Origin: DASWJZ01 sp963739005
GTDB lineage: Bacteria > Pseudomonadota > Alphaproteobacteria > Rhizobiales > Afifellaceae
DNA length: 64,000 nt
Direction: 5' to 3'
Assembly: GCA_963739005.1 (NCBI GenBank)
Contig: CAVTYQ010000002.1
Span: 1,204,092-1,268,091, forward strand
Within the stretch, counting starts at the first letter, position 1. Each line of letters begins with the position of its first letter. The position numbers were made by a program, and so were the translations under genes. Of the stretch, positions 25,094-37,444 are shown piece by piece. Below the pieces are notes generated by a model that did not search any database, was not told the DNA's origin, and saw only the letters and a list, made by a program, of their open reading frames with translations.

Positions 25094-26239
25094 ATGCGCG
25101 AAAAGGGGCTTTCGAACGCGATGGTCGGGGCGGAAAATTCCCCTGCTGAGAAGCCGGCCGCAGCCGGCATCCATAGGCTTTTCGCCCGCTCCGGCGCCAT
25201 GGCCACGGGCGAGCGGCTGCTCGTTCTCGTCGGGATCGGCGCTGTCCTGATCGGCACGCTGCCCGGGCTTACCGGATTCCAGGACACGCTGCTCACAATC
25301 CTTTGCGTCGTGATCGCGCTGGCCTTCGCCGGAATCTACGCTCTGCTCCTGTGGTCGGCCGAAAATCGCCGGCGTCACGCGCGCTCGCTTTACGCGATCA
25401 TCGATCTTCTCGCGGCGCTCCCCGTCCCGCTCGCCCTCCTCCTCGGCATGTCGGCGCCGAATGCGCGGCTCTTCGGCATGCTCTGGGCGCTGAAGCTGAT
25501 CCACCTCAATCCCGCCTTCGCGATGCTATGGCGCGTGCTCCGCAACGAGCGGCAGCCGCTCTTGAGCGTGACCACCGCCTTCGTCGTCGTCACGCTCTTT
25601 GCGTCCACGATCGCCTTCGTTGTCGAGCGCAATGCGCAGCCGGACGCGTTCGGGAGCGTGCCGGCGGCGCTCTGGTGGGCGGTGACGACGATCACCACCA
25701 CCGGCTACGGCGACAAGATTCCGGTTACCTTCGTCGGCCGCATTCTCGGCGGCGCGGTGATGGTCGCCGGCATCGGCCTCTTCGCGTTGTGGGCCGGCAT
25801 CCTCGCAAGCGGCTTCGCGGCGGAGCTGAGACGCCGGGAGTTCCTGGAGAGCTGGGACCTCGTGGTGCGGCTCCCGCTTTTCCGCAATCTTGGCGCAGGC
25901 GCGCTTGCCGAGATCGCCCGCCTGCTGAAGGTTCAGAATCACAGCGCCAAGTCCGTGATCGTGCGCACCGGGCAACCGGGCGACAGCATGTATTTCATCG
26001 CCGAGGGCGAGGTCGAGGTTCATGCCGGAGCCGCGAGGGTGCGCCTGAAGCCCGGCCAGTTCTTCGGCGAGGCGGCGCTCATTACGGGCGGGCCGCGGAA
26101 CGCAACCGTTGTCGCCGCCGGGCCGGCGCGGCTCCTGAGGCTGGACGTGATCGAGTTCCGCGAGCTGGCGTCGCGGCAGCCCGAACTCCTCACCATCATC
26201 CAGGCCGAGGCCGCGCACCGCGCGGCAAAACCCACCTGA
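25094..26239 (+). CDS. Cyclic nucleotide-gated potassium channel (MloK1-like)
   Basis: 381 residues: six membrane segments, a pore helix with selectivity filter T-T-G-Y-G-D at about 202-207, then a C-terminal cyclic-nucleotide-binding domain (about 265-375) with F-F-G-E-A-A-L and R-N-A-T-V, the phosphate-binding cassette including its arginine. The S4-like helix has few basic residues, so voltage gating is unlikely. It resembles the rhizobial channel MloK1. Starts at 25121 or 25199 are also possible. Confidence 0.88.
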   Translation: MREKGLSNAMVGAENSPAEKPAAAGIHRLFARSGAMATGERLLVLVGIGAVLIGTLPGLTGFQDTLLTILCVVIALAFAGIYALLLWSAENRRRHARSLYAIIDLLAALPVPLALLLGMSAPNARLFGMLWALKLIHLNPAFAMLWRVLRNERQPLLSVTTAFVVVTLFASTIAFVVERNAQPDAFGSVPAALWWAVTTITTTGYGDKIPVTFVGRILGGAVMVAGIGLFALWAGILASGFAAELRRREFLESWDLVVRLPLFRNLGAGALAEIARLLKVQNHSAKSVIVRTGQPGDSMYFIAEGEVEVHAGAARVRLKPGQFFGEAALITGGPRNATVVAAGPARLLRLDVIEFRELASRQPELLTIIQAEAAHRAAKPT

Positions 26240-26394
26240 GCCCGCCCGCCGCGCGGCACGCAGCTTGCATCGGTTCCACCAGTCAAGTCGCCGCGCCGCC
26301 CAGGAGATCGCACCCGGAGCCCGTTGTGCTGACTAAGATTTCGGCATATCGCGCCCTGGTTTGTGCAGGGCTCTTGGACTAGACCGCGCGGGCC

Positions 26395-28896
<2,502 letters not shown>

Positions 28897-29219
28897 AGGT
28901 TAGCCGGCTTTCAAAGGGCGAAACGCCGCAGGCATCTAAAAAGCCCGCTTCCAGCGCAGTTTCAGGCCTGCTAGGCAGAGCGCGCGCCTGAAACCGTGCG
29001 GCCTCCGGGCCGTTCCTAACAGGTGAAAAAAGGGCAAAAGGCTCCGATAATTGTCGGAAGCACAGCTGTTTACGGTGTGGCCTCCGCGCACTTCCCAACC
29101 CTGCAGATTGGCGTCATGGTTAAGCTGCGGCGGGACTTTCTGGACGGCTTCAAGCCCGTGGGGAGCGGCTTGAGGCGCTGCTTTGTCTGATCCCCGACCT
29201 AATTATCGTGAGTTGACGT
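28897..29219. other. Intergenic region upstream of dxs, no gene seen
   Basis: 323 bp between glgP and dxs. Codon usage and stop distribution do not support a gene on either strand. It is less GC-rich than its flanks and presumably holds the glgP terminator and the dxs promoter, but I could not identify either with confidence. Confidence 0.55.
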
Positions 29220-31136
29220 ATGCCCGTTTCGACCCCGCTCCTGGATACCATTCGCACGCCCGACGACCTTCGCCGTCTTCCCGAGACGGAGTTGGCGCAG
29301 GTCGCCGACGAGTTGCGGGCGGAAACCATCGACGCCGTCTCCGTCACCGGCGGCCATCTCGGCGCCGGCCTGGGCGTCATCGAGCTCACCGTCGCGCTCC
29401 ACTACGTCTTCGATACCCCGCGCGACCGCCTGATCTGGGACGTCGGTCATCAGGCCTATCCGCACAAGATATTGACCAGCCGGCGCGAGCGCATCCGCAC
29501 CCTCCGGCAGGGGAACGGGCTTTCCGGATTCACCAAGCGCGCGGAGAGCCATTACGACCCCTTCGGCGCGGCGCATTCCTCGACCTCGATCTCGGCCGGG
29601 CTCGGCATGGCGACGGCGCGCGACCTTTCCGGCGGCACCAACAACGTCATCGCCGTGATCGGCGACGGCGCGATGTCGGCCGGCATGGCCTACGAGGCGC
29701 TGAACAACGCCGGCGCCATGCAGTCGCGCCTGATCGTGATCCTGAACGACAACAACATGTCGATCGCCCCGCCGGTCGGGGCGATGGCGGCCTATCTGGC
29801 GCGGCTTTTCTCCGGGCGCACCTACCGCTCGCTCCGCGAGATCGGCCGGCAGCTCGCCAAGCGGCTGCCGAAGGCGCTCGAGATCGGCGCGGTTCGGGCA
29901 GAGGAATTCGCCCGCGGCATGGTCACCGGCGGCACGCTCTTCGAGGAGCTCGGCTTCTATTATATCGGCCCGATCGACGGGCATAACCTGAAGCACCTGC
30001 TGCCGGTGCTCCAGAACGTGCGCGACGCGAAGAACGGCCCGATCATCGTCCATGTGCGGACGCAGAAGGGCAAAGGCTACGCGCCGGCCGAGAACTCCGC
30101 CGACAAGTACCACGGCGTCGTCGCTTTCGACGTGATCACCGGCGCGCAGGCGAAGCCGAAAGCGAATGCTCCCGCCTACACCAAGGTATTCGGTGAGAGC
30201 CTGGTCAAGGAGGCGGAGAAGGACGAGCGCATCGTCGCCATAACCGCCGCGATGCCCTCCGGCACCGGCGTCGACCTCTTCGCCAAGCGGTTCCCGGCGC
30301 GGGCTTTCGACGTCGGTATCGCCGAGCAGCACGCCGTCACCTTCGCCGCCGGATTGGCGACGGAAGGCTACAAGCCGTTCTGCGCCATCTACTCGACCTT
30401 CCTGCAGCGCGCTTACGATCAGGTCGTTCACGACGTCGCCATCCAGAACCTGCCGGTCCGCTTCGCGATGGACCGCGCCGGCCTGGTCGGCGCCGACGGA
30501 CCGACGCATGCCGGCTCCTTCGATCTCGCTTATCTCGGCTGCCTGCCGAACTTCATGATCATGGCTGCCGCCGACGAGGCCGACCTCGTCCACATGGTGG
30601 CGACGGCGGCGGCGCACGATTCCGGGCCGAGCGCCCTTCGCTATCCGCGCGGCGAAGGTGTCGGCGTCGACATGCCGGAGATCGGCGTGCCGCTCGAGAT
30701 CGGTCGCGGGCGCATCGTTCGCGAAGGCAACCATGTCGCGCTCCTGTCGCTCGGCACGCGCCTCACCGAGGCGCTGAAGGCCGCTGAGGAGCTCGAAGCA
30801 CGCGGCCTTTCGACGACCATCGCCGACGCACGCTTCATGAAACCGCTCGACGAGGACCTGATCCTTCGCTTGGCGCGCGAGCACGAGCTGTTGATCACGA
30901 TTGAGGAAGGCGCCGTCGGCGGCTTCGGCAGCCACGTGATGCAACTCCTCGCCGATCGCGGGGCGCTCGACCATGGCCTGAAGTTCCGCTCGATGGTCTT
31001 GCCCGACGTCTTCATCGACCACGACAAGCCGGACCGCATGTACGCGCGAGCGGGGCTCGATTCCGCGGCAATCATCGCCAAGGTCTTCGAGGTTCTGCAG
31101 CAGGACGCCGGCGCAAGGAGAACGCGGCGCGCTTGA
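29220..31136 (+). CDS. dxs: 1-deoxy-D-xylulose-5-phosphate synthase
   Basis: 638 residues. TPP-binding G-D-G-A-M-S-A-G-M-A-Y-E-A and catalytic I-A-E-Q-H-A-V-T-F-A-A-G are in place; W-D-V-G-H-Q-A-Y-P-H-K-I is the N-terminal family motif. It condenses pyruvate and glyceraldehyde-3-phosphate, the committed step of the MEP isoprenoid route. Located directly before the hopanoid genes on the same strand. Confidence 0.96.
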   Translation: MPVSTPLLDTIRTPDDLRRLPETELAQVADELRAETIDAVSVTGGHLGAGLGVIELTVALHYVFDTPRDRLIWDVGHQAYPHKILTSRRERIRTLRQGNGLSGFTKRAESHYDPFGAAHSSTSISAGLGMATARDLSGGTNNVIAVIGDGAMSAGMAYEALNNAGAMQSRLIVILNDNNMSIAPPVGAMAAYLARLFSGRTYRSLREIGRQLAKRLPKALEIGAVRAEEFARGMVTGGTLFEELGFYYIGPIDGHNLKHLLPVLQNVRDAKNGPIIVHVRTQKGKGYAPAENSADKYHGVVAFDVITGAQAKPKANAPAYTKVFGESLVKEAEKDERIVAITAAMPSGTGVDLFAKRFPARAFDVGIAEQHAVTFAAGLATEGYKPFCAIYSTFLQRAYDQVVHDVAIQNLPVRFAMDRAGLVGADGPTHAGSFDLAYLGCLPNFMIMAAADEADLVHMVATAAAHDSGPSALRYPRGEGVGVDMPEIGVPLEIGRGRIVREGNHVALLSLGTRLTEALKAAEELEARGLSTTIADARFMKPLDEDLILRLAREHELLITIEEGAVGGFGSHVMQLLADRGALDHGLKFRSMVLPDVFIDHDKPDRMYARAGLDSAAIIAKVFEVLQQDAGARRTRRA

Positions 31137-31219
31137 ACGCCGCCCCGCGACGTGATTGGAAGCTCCGCGCGGTTCCTGCGCTGCTTTGACCGGCGAGCGA
31201 TGATAACGGGTTTTCTCTT

Positions 31220-32413
31220 GTGAGCGCCGAGCTTCTGGCCGTCGTCGCGCTGGCGATTTGGGCCTATCTTCTGATCGGGCGCGGATTTTTCTGGCTGGCG
31301 CGCGAAAGCGACGACAGCCTCGTCGCGGATGCGAAGGCGCCCCCGACGCCGGGTGCGTGGCCGACCGTGGCCGCCATCGTGCCGGCGCGCGACGAAGCTG
31401 ACGTCATTTCGAAGAGCATCAGCTCGCTTCTGAAGCAGGACTATCCCGGCGCGCTCAGCGTCGTCCTCGTCGACGACCAGAGCACCGACGGAACGGCGGA
31501 CGTGGCGCGCCGCGCCGCGCGCGCCGCATCGCCGGCCGACCGCCTGACCGTGCTTACCGGCTCCGAGCCGCCGGCCGGCTGGACCGGAAAGCTGTGGGCG
31601 CTCGATCGCGGCTTCGCCTACGTCGAGCAGGCGCCGGAGCCGCCGGACTTCGTGCTCTTCACCGACGCCGACATCGCGTATGAGGCGCCCGACGCCGTGC
31701 GCCGGCTGGTCGAAGGCGCGCTCGTGCGCGGCACGGTACTCACCTCGCTCATGGTGAAGCTCCGCTGCGAAAGCTTTGCGGAGCGGCTGCTCGTGCCGGC
31801 CTTCGTCTTCTTCTTCGACATGCTCTATCCGTTCGCGTGGGTGAACGATCCGCGCCGCCGGACCGCCGCGGCGGCAGGCGGCTGCATGCTCGTCTGCCGC
31901 GCGGCGCTCGCCGCTGCCGGCGGCATCAAGGAGATCAGAGGCGCGCTGATCGACGACTGCGCGCTGGCCGCGCTCCTGAAGCGCCAGGGCCCGATCTGGC
32001 TTGGACTGACGACACGCGTCGCGAGCCTCAGGCCCTACCCGAAAGTCGCCGACATCCGCCGCATGGTCGCGCGCTCCGCTTATGCCGAGCTCCGCTATTC
32101 GCCGCTTCGCCTCGCCGGCGCGCTTCTTGGCATGGCGCTCACCTATGTCGCGCCGCCGTTTTTGACTCTCTTCGCCAGCGGCGCGCCGCGATTGCTCGGC
32201 GCGTTGGCGTGGCTCGCGATGGCGGCCGCCTTCATGCCGATGCTCCGCCTCTATCGCCGCTCGCCGCTCTGGGGGCTCGCGCTTCCGCTGATCGCGGCGT
32301 TCTACACGGCCTTCACGCTCGATTCCGCCATCCAGCATTGGCGTGGCCGGGGGGGAGCGTGGAAGGGACGATTCCAGGCGCCCGCGACCTCCGCCGGGGG
32401 AGCCGGCGGATGA
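31220..32413 (+). CDS. hpnB: Hopanoid-associated glycosyltransferase HpnB
   Basis: 397 residues: an N-terminal membrane helix, a GT-A family 2 domain (I-V-P-A-R-D-E-A-D, V-D-D-Q-S-T-D-G-T-A, T-D-A-D for metal binding) and C-terminal membrane helices. Starts with GTG at 31220. The HpnB family lies at the front of hopanoid operons; its sugar acceptor is not settled. Its stop overlaps hpnC as ATGA. Confidence 0.88.
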   Translation: MSAELLAVVALAIWAYLLIGRGFFWLARESDDSLVADAKAPPTPGAWPTVAAIVPARDEADVISKSISSLLKQDYPGALSVVLVDDQSTDGTADVARRAARAASPADRLTVLTGSEPPAGWTGKLWALDRGFAYVEQAPEPPDFVLFTDADIAYEAPDAVRRLVEGALVRGTVLTSLMVKLRCESFAERLLVPAFVFFFDMLYPFAWVNDPRRRTAAAAGGCMLVCRAALAAAGGIKEIRGALIDDCALAALLKRQGPIWLGLTTRVASLRPYPKVADIRRMVARSAYAELRYSPLRLAGALLGMALTYVAPPFLTLFASGAPRLLGALAWLAMAAAFMPMLRLYRRSPLWGLALPLIAAFYTAFTLDSAIQHWRGRGGAWKGRFQAPATSAGGAGG

Positions 32414-33300
32414 TCACGCCGACCGAAACCCGCTCCGGCAAGACGCATCGCGACGAGAATTTTCCCGTCGCCTCACACTTCATCGCTGCGCGGCATCGTG
32501 CGCCGATCCTCGCCTTCTACCGCTTCGTACGCGCCGCCGACGACATCGCCGATCACCCGAAGCTCGAGCCGCAGCAGAAGCTCGACATGCTCGACGCGCT
32601 CGACGCCGCGTTGACGGGGCGGGGCCCTTCCGATCCTGAGGCCGAGCCGCTCAAGGCCACGCTTGCCGAGCACGGCCTCTCGTCCCGCCACGCGCTCGAT
32701 CTTCTCGATGCTTTCCGCATGGACGCGAAAAAACACCGCTACGCCGACTGGCTCGACCTGATGCACTATTGCAGCCTCTCGGCGATGCCGGTCGGGCGCT
32801 ACGTGCTCGACGTGCACGGCGAGAAGCCGCAGACGACATGGCCGGCCTCCGACGCGATCTGCGCAGCGCTCCAGGTGATCAATCATCTGCAGGACTGCGC
32901 GGCGGACTGCCGCAATCTCGACCGCGTCTATCTCCCGCTCGATGCGCTTCAGCGCCACGATTCGCGCGTCGAGGACCTCGGCGCGGCTGCGGCGAGCCCG
33001 GGCCTTAGGGCCACGATCGCCGACCTCGCCGACCGCTCGCTCGGGCTTCTGCACGATGGCGCCGCGCTCGCCGACCTCGTCGCCGACACGCGGCTTGCGC
33101 TGGAGATCGCGGCGATCCGCCGGCTCGCCGTTGCGCTCGCGAAGGGCCTGCGGCACCGCGACCCGCTCTCGCAAAAAGTCCACCACGGCAAGGCAAGCTT
33201 CGCGCTGATCGCGCTTCTTGCCGCAGGTGGCGCGCTCGCGAGGCGACCCTTCGTCCGCTCGCGCCTCGACCCTCTCGCCGCTGGCACGCGAGGACGCTGA
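32410..33300 (+). CDS. hpnC: Squalene biosynthesis protein HpnC (hydroxysqualene synthase)
   Basis: 296 residues of the squalene/phytoene synthase fold. A-A-D-D-I-A-D and the later D-C-A-A-D-C-R-N-L-D are the two Asp-rich motifs. In the HpnCDE route it converts presqualene diphosphate to hydroxysqualene. Overlaps hpnB by 4 bases and hpnD by 1. Confidence 0.93.
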   Translation: MITPTETRSGKTHRDENFPVASHFIAARHRAPILAFYRFVRAADDIADHPKLEPQQKLDMLDALDAALTGRGPSDPEAEPLKATLAEHGLSSRHALDLLDAFRMDAKKHRYADWLDLMHYCSLSAMPVGRYVLDVHGEKPQTTWPASDAICAALQVINHLQDCAADCRNLDRVYLPLDALQRHDSRVEDLGAAAASPGLRATIADLADRSLGLLHDGAALADLVADTRLALEIAAIRRLAVALAKGLRHRDPLSQKVHHGKASFALIALLAAGGALARRPFVRSRLDPLAAGTRGR

Positions 33301-34145
33301 TGAGCGCCGCGACAGCGTCCAACCAGGCTGCGCCGGCGCTGCCGGCGGCCGGCAGCTCGTTCTATCTCGCCATGCGCATCCTGCCGCGCGCGGAGCGCGC
33401 GGGCATGTATGCGATCTACGCGTTCTGCCGCGCGGTCGACGACATCGCCGACGACGGCGGACCGCGCGAGCCGCGCCGCGCCGCGCTCGATCGTTGGCGG
33501 AACGACATCGATGCGCTCTTTCAAAACCAGGTGTCCGAGCTGACCCGCGATCTCGCGGAGCCGACCAAGCGCTTCAACTTGAGGCGCGAGGACTTCCACG
33601 CCGTCATCGACGGCATGGCGATGGACCTCGAGGCCGATCTTCACGCGCCCGACTGGGCGACGCTCGACCTTTATTGCGACCGCGTGGCGAGCGCCGTCGG
33701 CCGCTTGTCGGTCCGCGTCTTCGGCGTCGAGCCGCCGGCCGGCGACGCGCTCGCGCATCATCTCGGCCGCGCCCTGCAGCTGACCAACATCCTGCGCGAC
33801 ATCGACGAGGATGCGGAGATGGGCCGGCTCTATCTGCCACGTGAGGCGCTTGCCGCCGCAGGGATCGCGGTCGACGGCCGCGCACCCGCGGCAATCCTCG
33901 CCGAGCAAAATCTCGAGAAGGCCTGCCGCGAGGTCGCCGCCCGCGCCGCAGAGCATTTCGCGGAGGCCGACCGGATCATGAGCGCCTGCCCGCGCCGGGC
34001 GGTCCGTGCGCCGCGGCTCATGGAGGCCGCCTACCGGCAGATTCTCGCCGACCTTCTGGCGCGCGGCTTCGCGCCGCCGCGCGAGCGCGTGCGGACCAAC
34101 AAGCTCCGCGTGCTCGGCGCGGTACTCCGCCACGGGATCGGCTGA
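33300..34145 (+). CDS. hpnD: Presqualene diphosphate synthase HpnD
   Basis: 281 residues, squalene/phytoene synthase fold. A-V-D-D-I-A-D-D and R-D-I-D-E-D-A-E-M-G-R-L-Y-L-P are the metal-binding motifs. It joins two farnesyl diphosphates to presqualene diphosphate. Coupled to both neighbours by one-base TGATG overlaps. Confidence 0.94.
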   Translation: MSAATASNQAAPALPAAGSSFYLAMRILPRAERAGMYAIYAFCRAVDDIADDGGPREPRRAALDRWRNDIDALFQNQVSELTRDLAEPTKRFNLRREDFHAVIDGMAMDLEADLHAPDWATLDLYCDRVASAVGRLSVRVFGVEPPAGDALAHHLGRALQLTNILRDIDEDAEMGRLYLPREALAAAGIAVDGRAPAAILAEQNLEKACREVAARAAEHFAEADRIMSACPRRAVRAPRLMEAAYRQILADLLARGFAPPRERVRTNKLRVLGAVLRHGIG

Positions 34146-35434
34146 TGAGCGGAAGCGTGCATGTCATCGGCGCCGGCCTCTCCGGCCTCTCGGCTGCCGT
34201 CGAACTCGCCGCGGCAGGCCGCAAGGTTGCGGTCTACGAAGCGGCGAAATTCGCCGGCGGGCGCTGCCGCACCTACTACGATTCCGTCATCGATCTTGAG
34301 ATCGACAACGGCAACCACCTGCTCCTCTCCGGCAATCGCGCGGCGCTCTCCTATCTGCGCAAGATCGGCGGGCTCTCCGCCATGACGGAAGCGGCTTCGG
34401 CCGCCTTCCCTTTCGTCGACATCAAGACCGGCGAGCGCTGGACGCTCAGGCCGAACGAAGGCCGGCTTCCCTGGTGGATTCTCGATTCCCGCCGCCGCGT
34501 GCCGGGGACGCGAGCGCCCGATTATCTCGCGCCGATCGGCATTCTCCGCGCGCGCCGCGACGCGACCGTCGGCAACGCCATGGCCTGCCGCGGGCCGCTT
34601 TACGATCGGCTGTGGCGGCCGGTGCTTCTTGCCGCGCTCAACACCGAGCCGGCGGAGGCCGACGCGCGGCTCGCCGCCCAGATCATCCGCGAAACCCTCG
34701 GTGCCGGCGGCCAAGCCTGCCGCCCCATGGTGGCGACGGGCGGGCTCTCCGCCGCCTTCATCGATCCGGCGCTCGCCTATTTGAGCGCCCGCGGCGGCGC
34801 AGTGCATTTCAGCCGCTCGCTCCGCGAGATCGCCTTCGAGGGAGAGCGGGTCGCCGCGCTCATCTTTGGGGACGATCGCATCGCAGTTGGCCCGGAGGAT
34901 CAGGTGGTGCTGGCGGTGCCGCCGGTCGCCGCGCGCGCGCTCGTTCCAGGCCTCGTCGTGCCGGAGGCCTTCCACGCCATCGTGAACGCGCATTTCCGCG
35001 TCGCCGCGCCGCCCGGCCAGCCGCTGATCCTCGGCATCGTCAATGGCCTGACCGAATGGCTTTTCGCCTATCCCGACCGGCTCTCCACCACGATCAGCTG
35101 CGCCGACCGGCTGATGGAGACGCCCCGCCAGGAGCTCGCCGAGACGATATGGCGCGAGGTCGCCGCGCTGACGGGGCTTGCCGCCGAGCTGCCGCGCTGG
35201 CAGATCGTGCGCGAGCGCCGGGCGACATTCGCGGCAACGCCCGCGGAGGCGGCGCGCCGGCCGGGTTCGCGCACGCAATTCTCCAATCTGTTGCTCGCCG
35301 GCGATTGGACGGACACCCGCCTCCCGGCCACAATCGAGGGCTCGATCCGCTCAGGCCAAACTGCCGCCGCCAACGTATTGCACCTGCCGGCAAGAACGCG
35401 GGCGCCGCAGTGGAGCGCAGGAAGGGCCGCATGA
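34145..35434 (+). CDS. hpnE: Hydroxysqualene dehydroxylase HpnE (FAD-dependent)
   Basis: 429 residues, phytoene-desaturase-like flavoprotein. The N-terminal Rossmann motif is V-I-G-A-G-L-S-G-L-S-A-A, followed by E-A-A-K-F-A-G-G-R-C-R. The C-terminal L-L-A-G-D-W-T-D-T-R-L-P-A-T-I-E-G matches the FAD-binding end of the family. It reduces hydroxysqualene to squalene. Overlaps shc as ATGA. Confidence 0.93.
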   Translation: MSGSVHVIGAGLSGLSAAVELAAAGRKVAVYEAAKFAGGRCRTYYDSVIDLEIDNGNHLLLSGNRAALSYLRKIGGLSAMTEAASAAFPFVDIKTGERWTLRPNEGRLPWWILDSRRRVPGTRAPDYLAPIGILRARRDATVGNAMACRGPLYDRLWRPVLLAALNTEPAEADARLAAQIIRETLGAGGQACRPMVATGGLSAAFIDPALAYLSARGGAVHFSRSLREIAFEGERVAALIFGDDRIAVGPEDQVVLAVPPVAARALVPGLVVPEAFHAIVNAHFRVAAPPGQPLILGIVNGLTEWLFAYPDRLSTTISCADRLMETPRQELAETIWREVAALTGLAAELPRWQIVRERRATFAATPAEAARRPGSRTQFSNLLLAGDWTDTRLPATIEGSIRSGQTAAANVLHLPARTRAPQWSAGRAA

Positions 35435-37437
35435 AAGGTGATGCTTTGGCGCTTGAGAACGATCCGGCACCGCCGGCATTTGCGCCGGGCGGTTTGACGC
35501 TCGACGACCTCGACCGCCGCATCACCTCCGCCACCGACGCGCTGCTCGGTCTCAGGCAGGATGACGGGCACTGGTGCTTCGAGCTTGAAGCCGACGCGAC
35601 GATCCCCTCAGAATACGTGCTCTTCCGGCATTTCCGCGGCGAGCCCGAGGATCGCGCGCTCGAGGCGAAGATCGCGAACTATCTTCGCCGCATCCAGGGC
35701 GCGCACGGCGGCTGGCCGCTCTTCCACGACGGCGATCTCGACATGAGCGCCAGCGTGAAGGCCTATTTCGCGCTGAGGATGATCGGCGACGCGACGGACA
35801 GCCCGCACATGAAGCGAGCGCGCGACGCGATCCTCTCGCGCGGCGGCGCAGCGCGCTCGAATGTCTTCACCCGCGCGCTCCTTGCGCTCTACGGCGAGGT
35901 GCCGTGGCGGGCGGTGCCGACCATGCCGGTCGAGATCATGCTCCTGCCATCATGGTTCCCCTTCCACCTCGACAAGGTGTCCTACTGGGCGCGCACGGTG
36001 ATGGTGCCGCTCTTTGTGCTGCAGGCGCTGAAGCCGAAGGCGATCAACGCGCGCGGCGTGCACATCCCCGAGCTTTTCGTCACGCCTCCGGAGAAGGTCA
36101 AAACCTGGCCGAAAGGCGCGCATCAAAAAGTGCCGTGGACACAGATTTTCGGCGCAATCGACTTTAAGCTGAAGCTCATCGAGCCGTTCTTCCCGCGCTT
36201 CACCCGCCGCCGCGCCATCGACAAGGCGCGCGCTTTCGTCGACGAGCGCTTGAACGGCAAGGACGGGCTCGGCGCGATCTTCCCGGCGATGGTGAATTCC
36301 GTCCTCATGTACGACGCGCTTGGCGTGCCGGAGGGCGACCCACGCAAGACGATCGCGCGCGAGTCGATCGAGGGCCTCCTGGTGGTCAAGGAAGACGAGG
36401 CCTATTGCCAGCCCTGTCTGTCGCCGGTCTGGGACACGGGGCTCGCTTGTCATGCGCTTCTAGAGACCGGCAGCGAGGCGGCGGAGGCGGCTGCGGAGAA
36501 GGCGCTCGCCTGGCTGAAGCCGAAGCAGATCCTGAACGTCGCCGGCGATTGGGCGGTGAAGCGCCCCGACGTGCGGCCGGGCGGCTGGGCGTTCCAATAT
36601 GCCAACCCGCACTACCCCGACCTCGACGACACCGCCGTCGTCGTCATGGCCATGGACCGCGTGCGCGCGCGCACCGATCAGCAGACGCGTCCCGATTTCG
36701 ACAACGCCATCGCACGCGGACGGGAATGGGTGGTCGGCCTGCAGAGCAAGGACGGCGGCTGGGCCGCCTTCGACGCCGACAACACGCACCTCTACTTGAA
36801 CAATATCCCCTTCGCCGACCACGGCGCGTTGCTCGACCCGCCGACCGCCGACCTGACGGCGCGCTGCGTCTCCATGCTCGCCCAGCTCGACGAGGAAGCG
36901 CCCACGAGCCCCGAGCTTTCGCGCGGAGTGGCATGGCTTGTGCATGACCAGCGGGAGGACGGAAGCTGGTTCGGCCGATGGGGCATGAACTACATCTACG
37001 GGACCTGGTCCGCGCTGTCGGCGCTGAACGCCGCGGGCGTCAGCCCCGATTCGCCGACGGTGCGGAAGGCTGTCGACTGGCTTCTCCGCATCCAGAACCC
37101 GGACGGCGGCTGGGGCGAGGACGGGGCGAGCTACAGGCTCGACTATCAGGGCTACGAGCCCGCCCCCTCGACCCCCTCGCAGACCGCCTGGGCGATGCTC
37201 GGCCTGATGGCCTCAGGCGAGGTCGAGCATGCGGCCGTGGAGCGCGGCATCGCCTATCTCGCGAAGATGCAAGGCGGCGATGGGCTGTGGCTGGAGGAGC
37301 GTTTCACGGCAGTCGGCTTCCCGCGCGTCTTCTATCTCCGCTATCATGGATATGCGAAGTTCTTCCCGCTTTGGGCGATGTCGCGTTATCGGCGGCTAAG
37401 GCGCGGGAACAGCCGTACGGTCGCCTTCGGAATATAG
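35431..37437 (+). CDS. shc: Squalene-hopene cyclase
   Basis: 668 residues, as expected. The catalytic acid motif D-L-D-D-T-A is at residues 397-402. Several QW repeats occur, for example D-G-G-W-G-E-D and D-G-G-W-A-A-F-D. It is a monotopic membrane enzyme turning squalene into hopene/hopanol. Also called hpnF. Followed by hpnG after 7 bp. Confidence 0.97.
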   Translation: MKGDALALENDPAPPAFAPGGLTLDDLDRRITSATDALLGLRQDDGHWCFELEADATIPSEYVLFRHFRGEPEDRALEAKIANYLRRIQGAHGGWPLFHDGDLDMSASVKAYFALRMIGDATDSPHMKRARDAILSRGGAARSNVFTRALLALYGEVPWRAVPTMPVEIMLLPSWFPFHLDKVSYWARTVMVPLFVLQALKPKAINARGVHIPELFVTPPEKVKTWPKGAHQKVPWTQIFGAIDFKLKLIEPFFPRFTRRRAIDKARAFVDERLNGKDGLGAIFPAMVNSVLMYDALGVPEGDPRKTIARESIEGLLVVKEDEAYCQPCLSPVWDTGLACHALLETGSEAAEAAAEKALAWLKPKQILNVAGDWAVKRPDVRPGGWAFQYANPHYPDLDDTAVVVMAMDRVRARTDQQTRPDFDNAIARGREWVVGLQSKDGGWAAFDADNTHLYLNNIPFADHGALLDPPTADLTARCVSMLAQLDEEAPTSPELSRGVAWLVHDQREDGSWFGRWGMNYIYGTWSALSALNAAGVSPDSPTVRKAVDWLLRIQNPDGGWGEDGASYRLDYQGYEPAPSTPSQTAWAMLGLMASGEVEHAAVERGIAYLAKMQGGDGLWLEERFTAVGFPRVFYLRYHGYAKFFPLWAMSRYRRLRRGNSRTVAFGI

Positions 37438-37444
37438 TCACGCC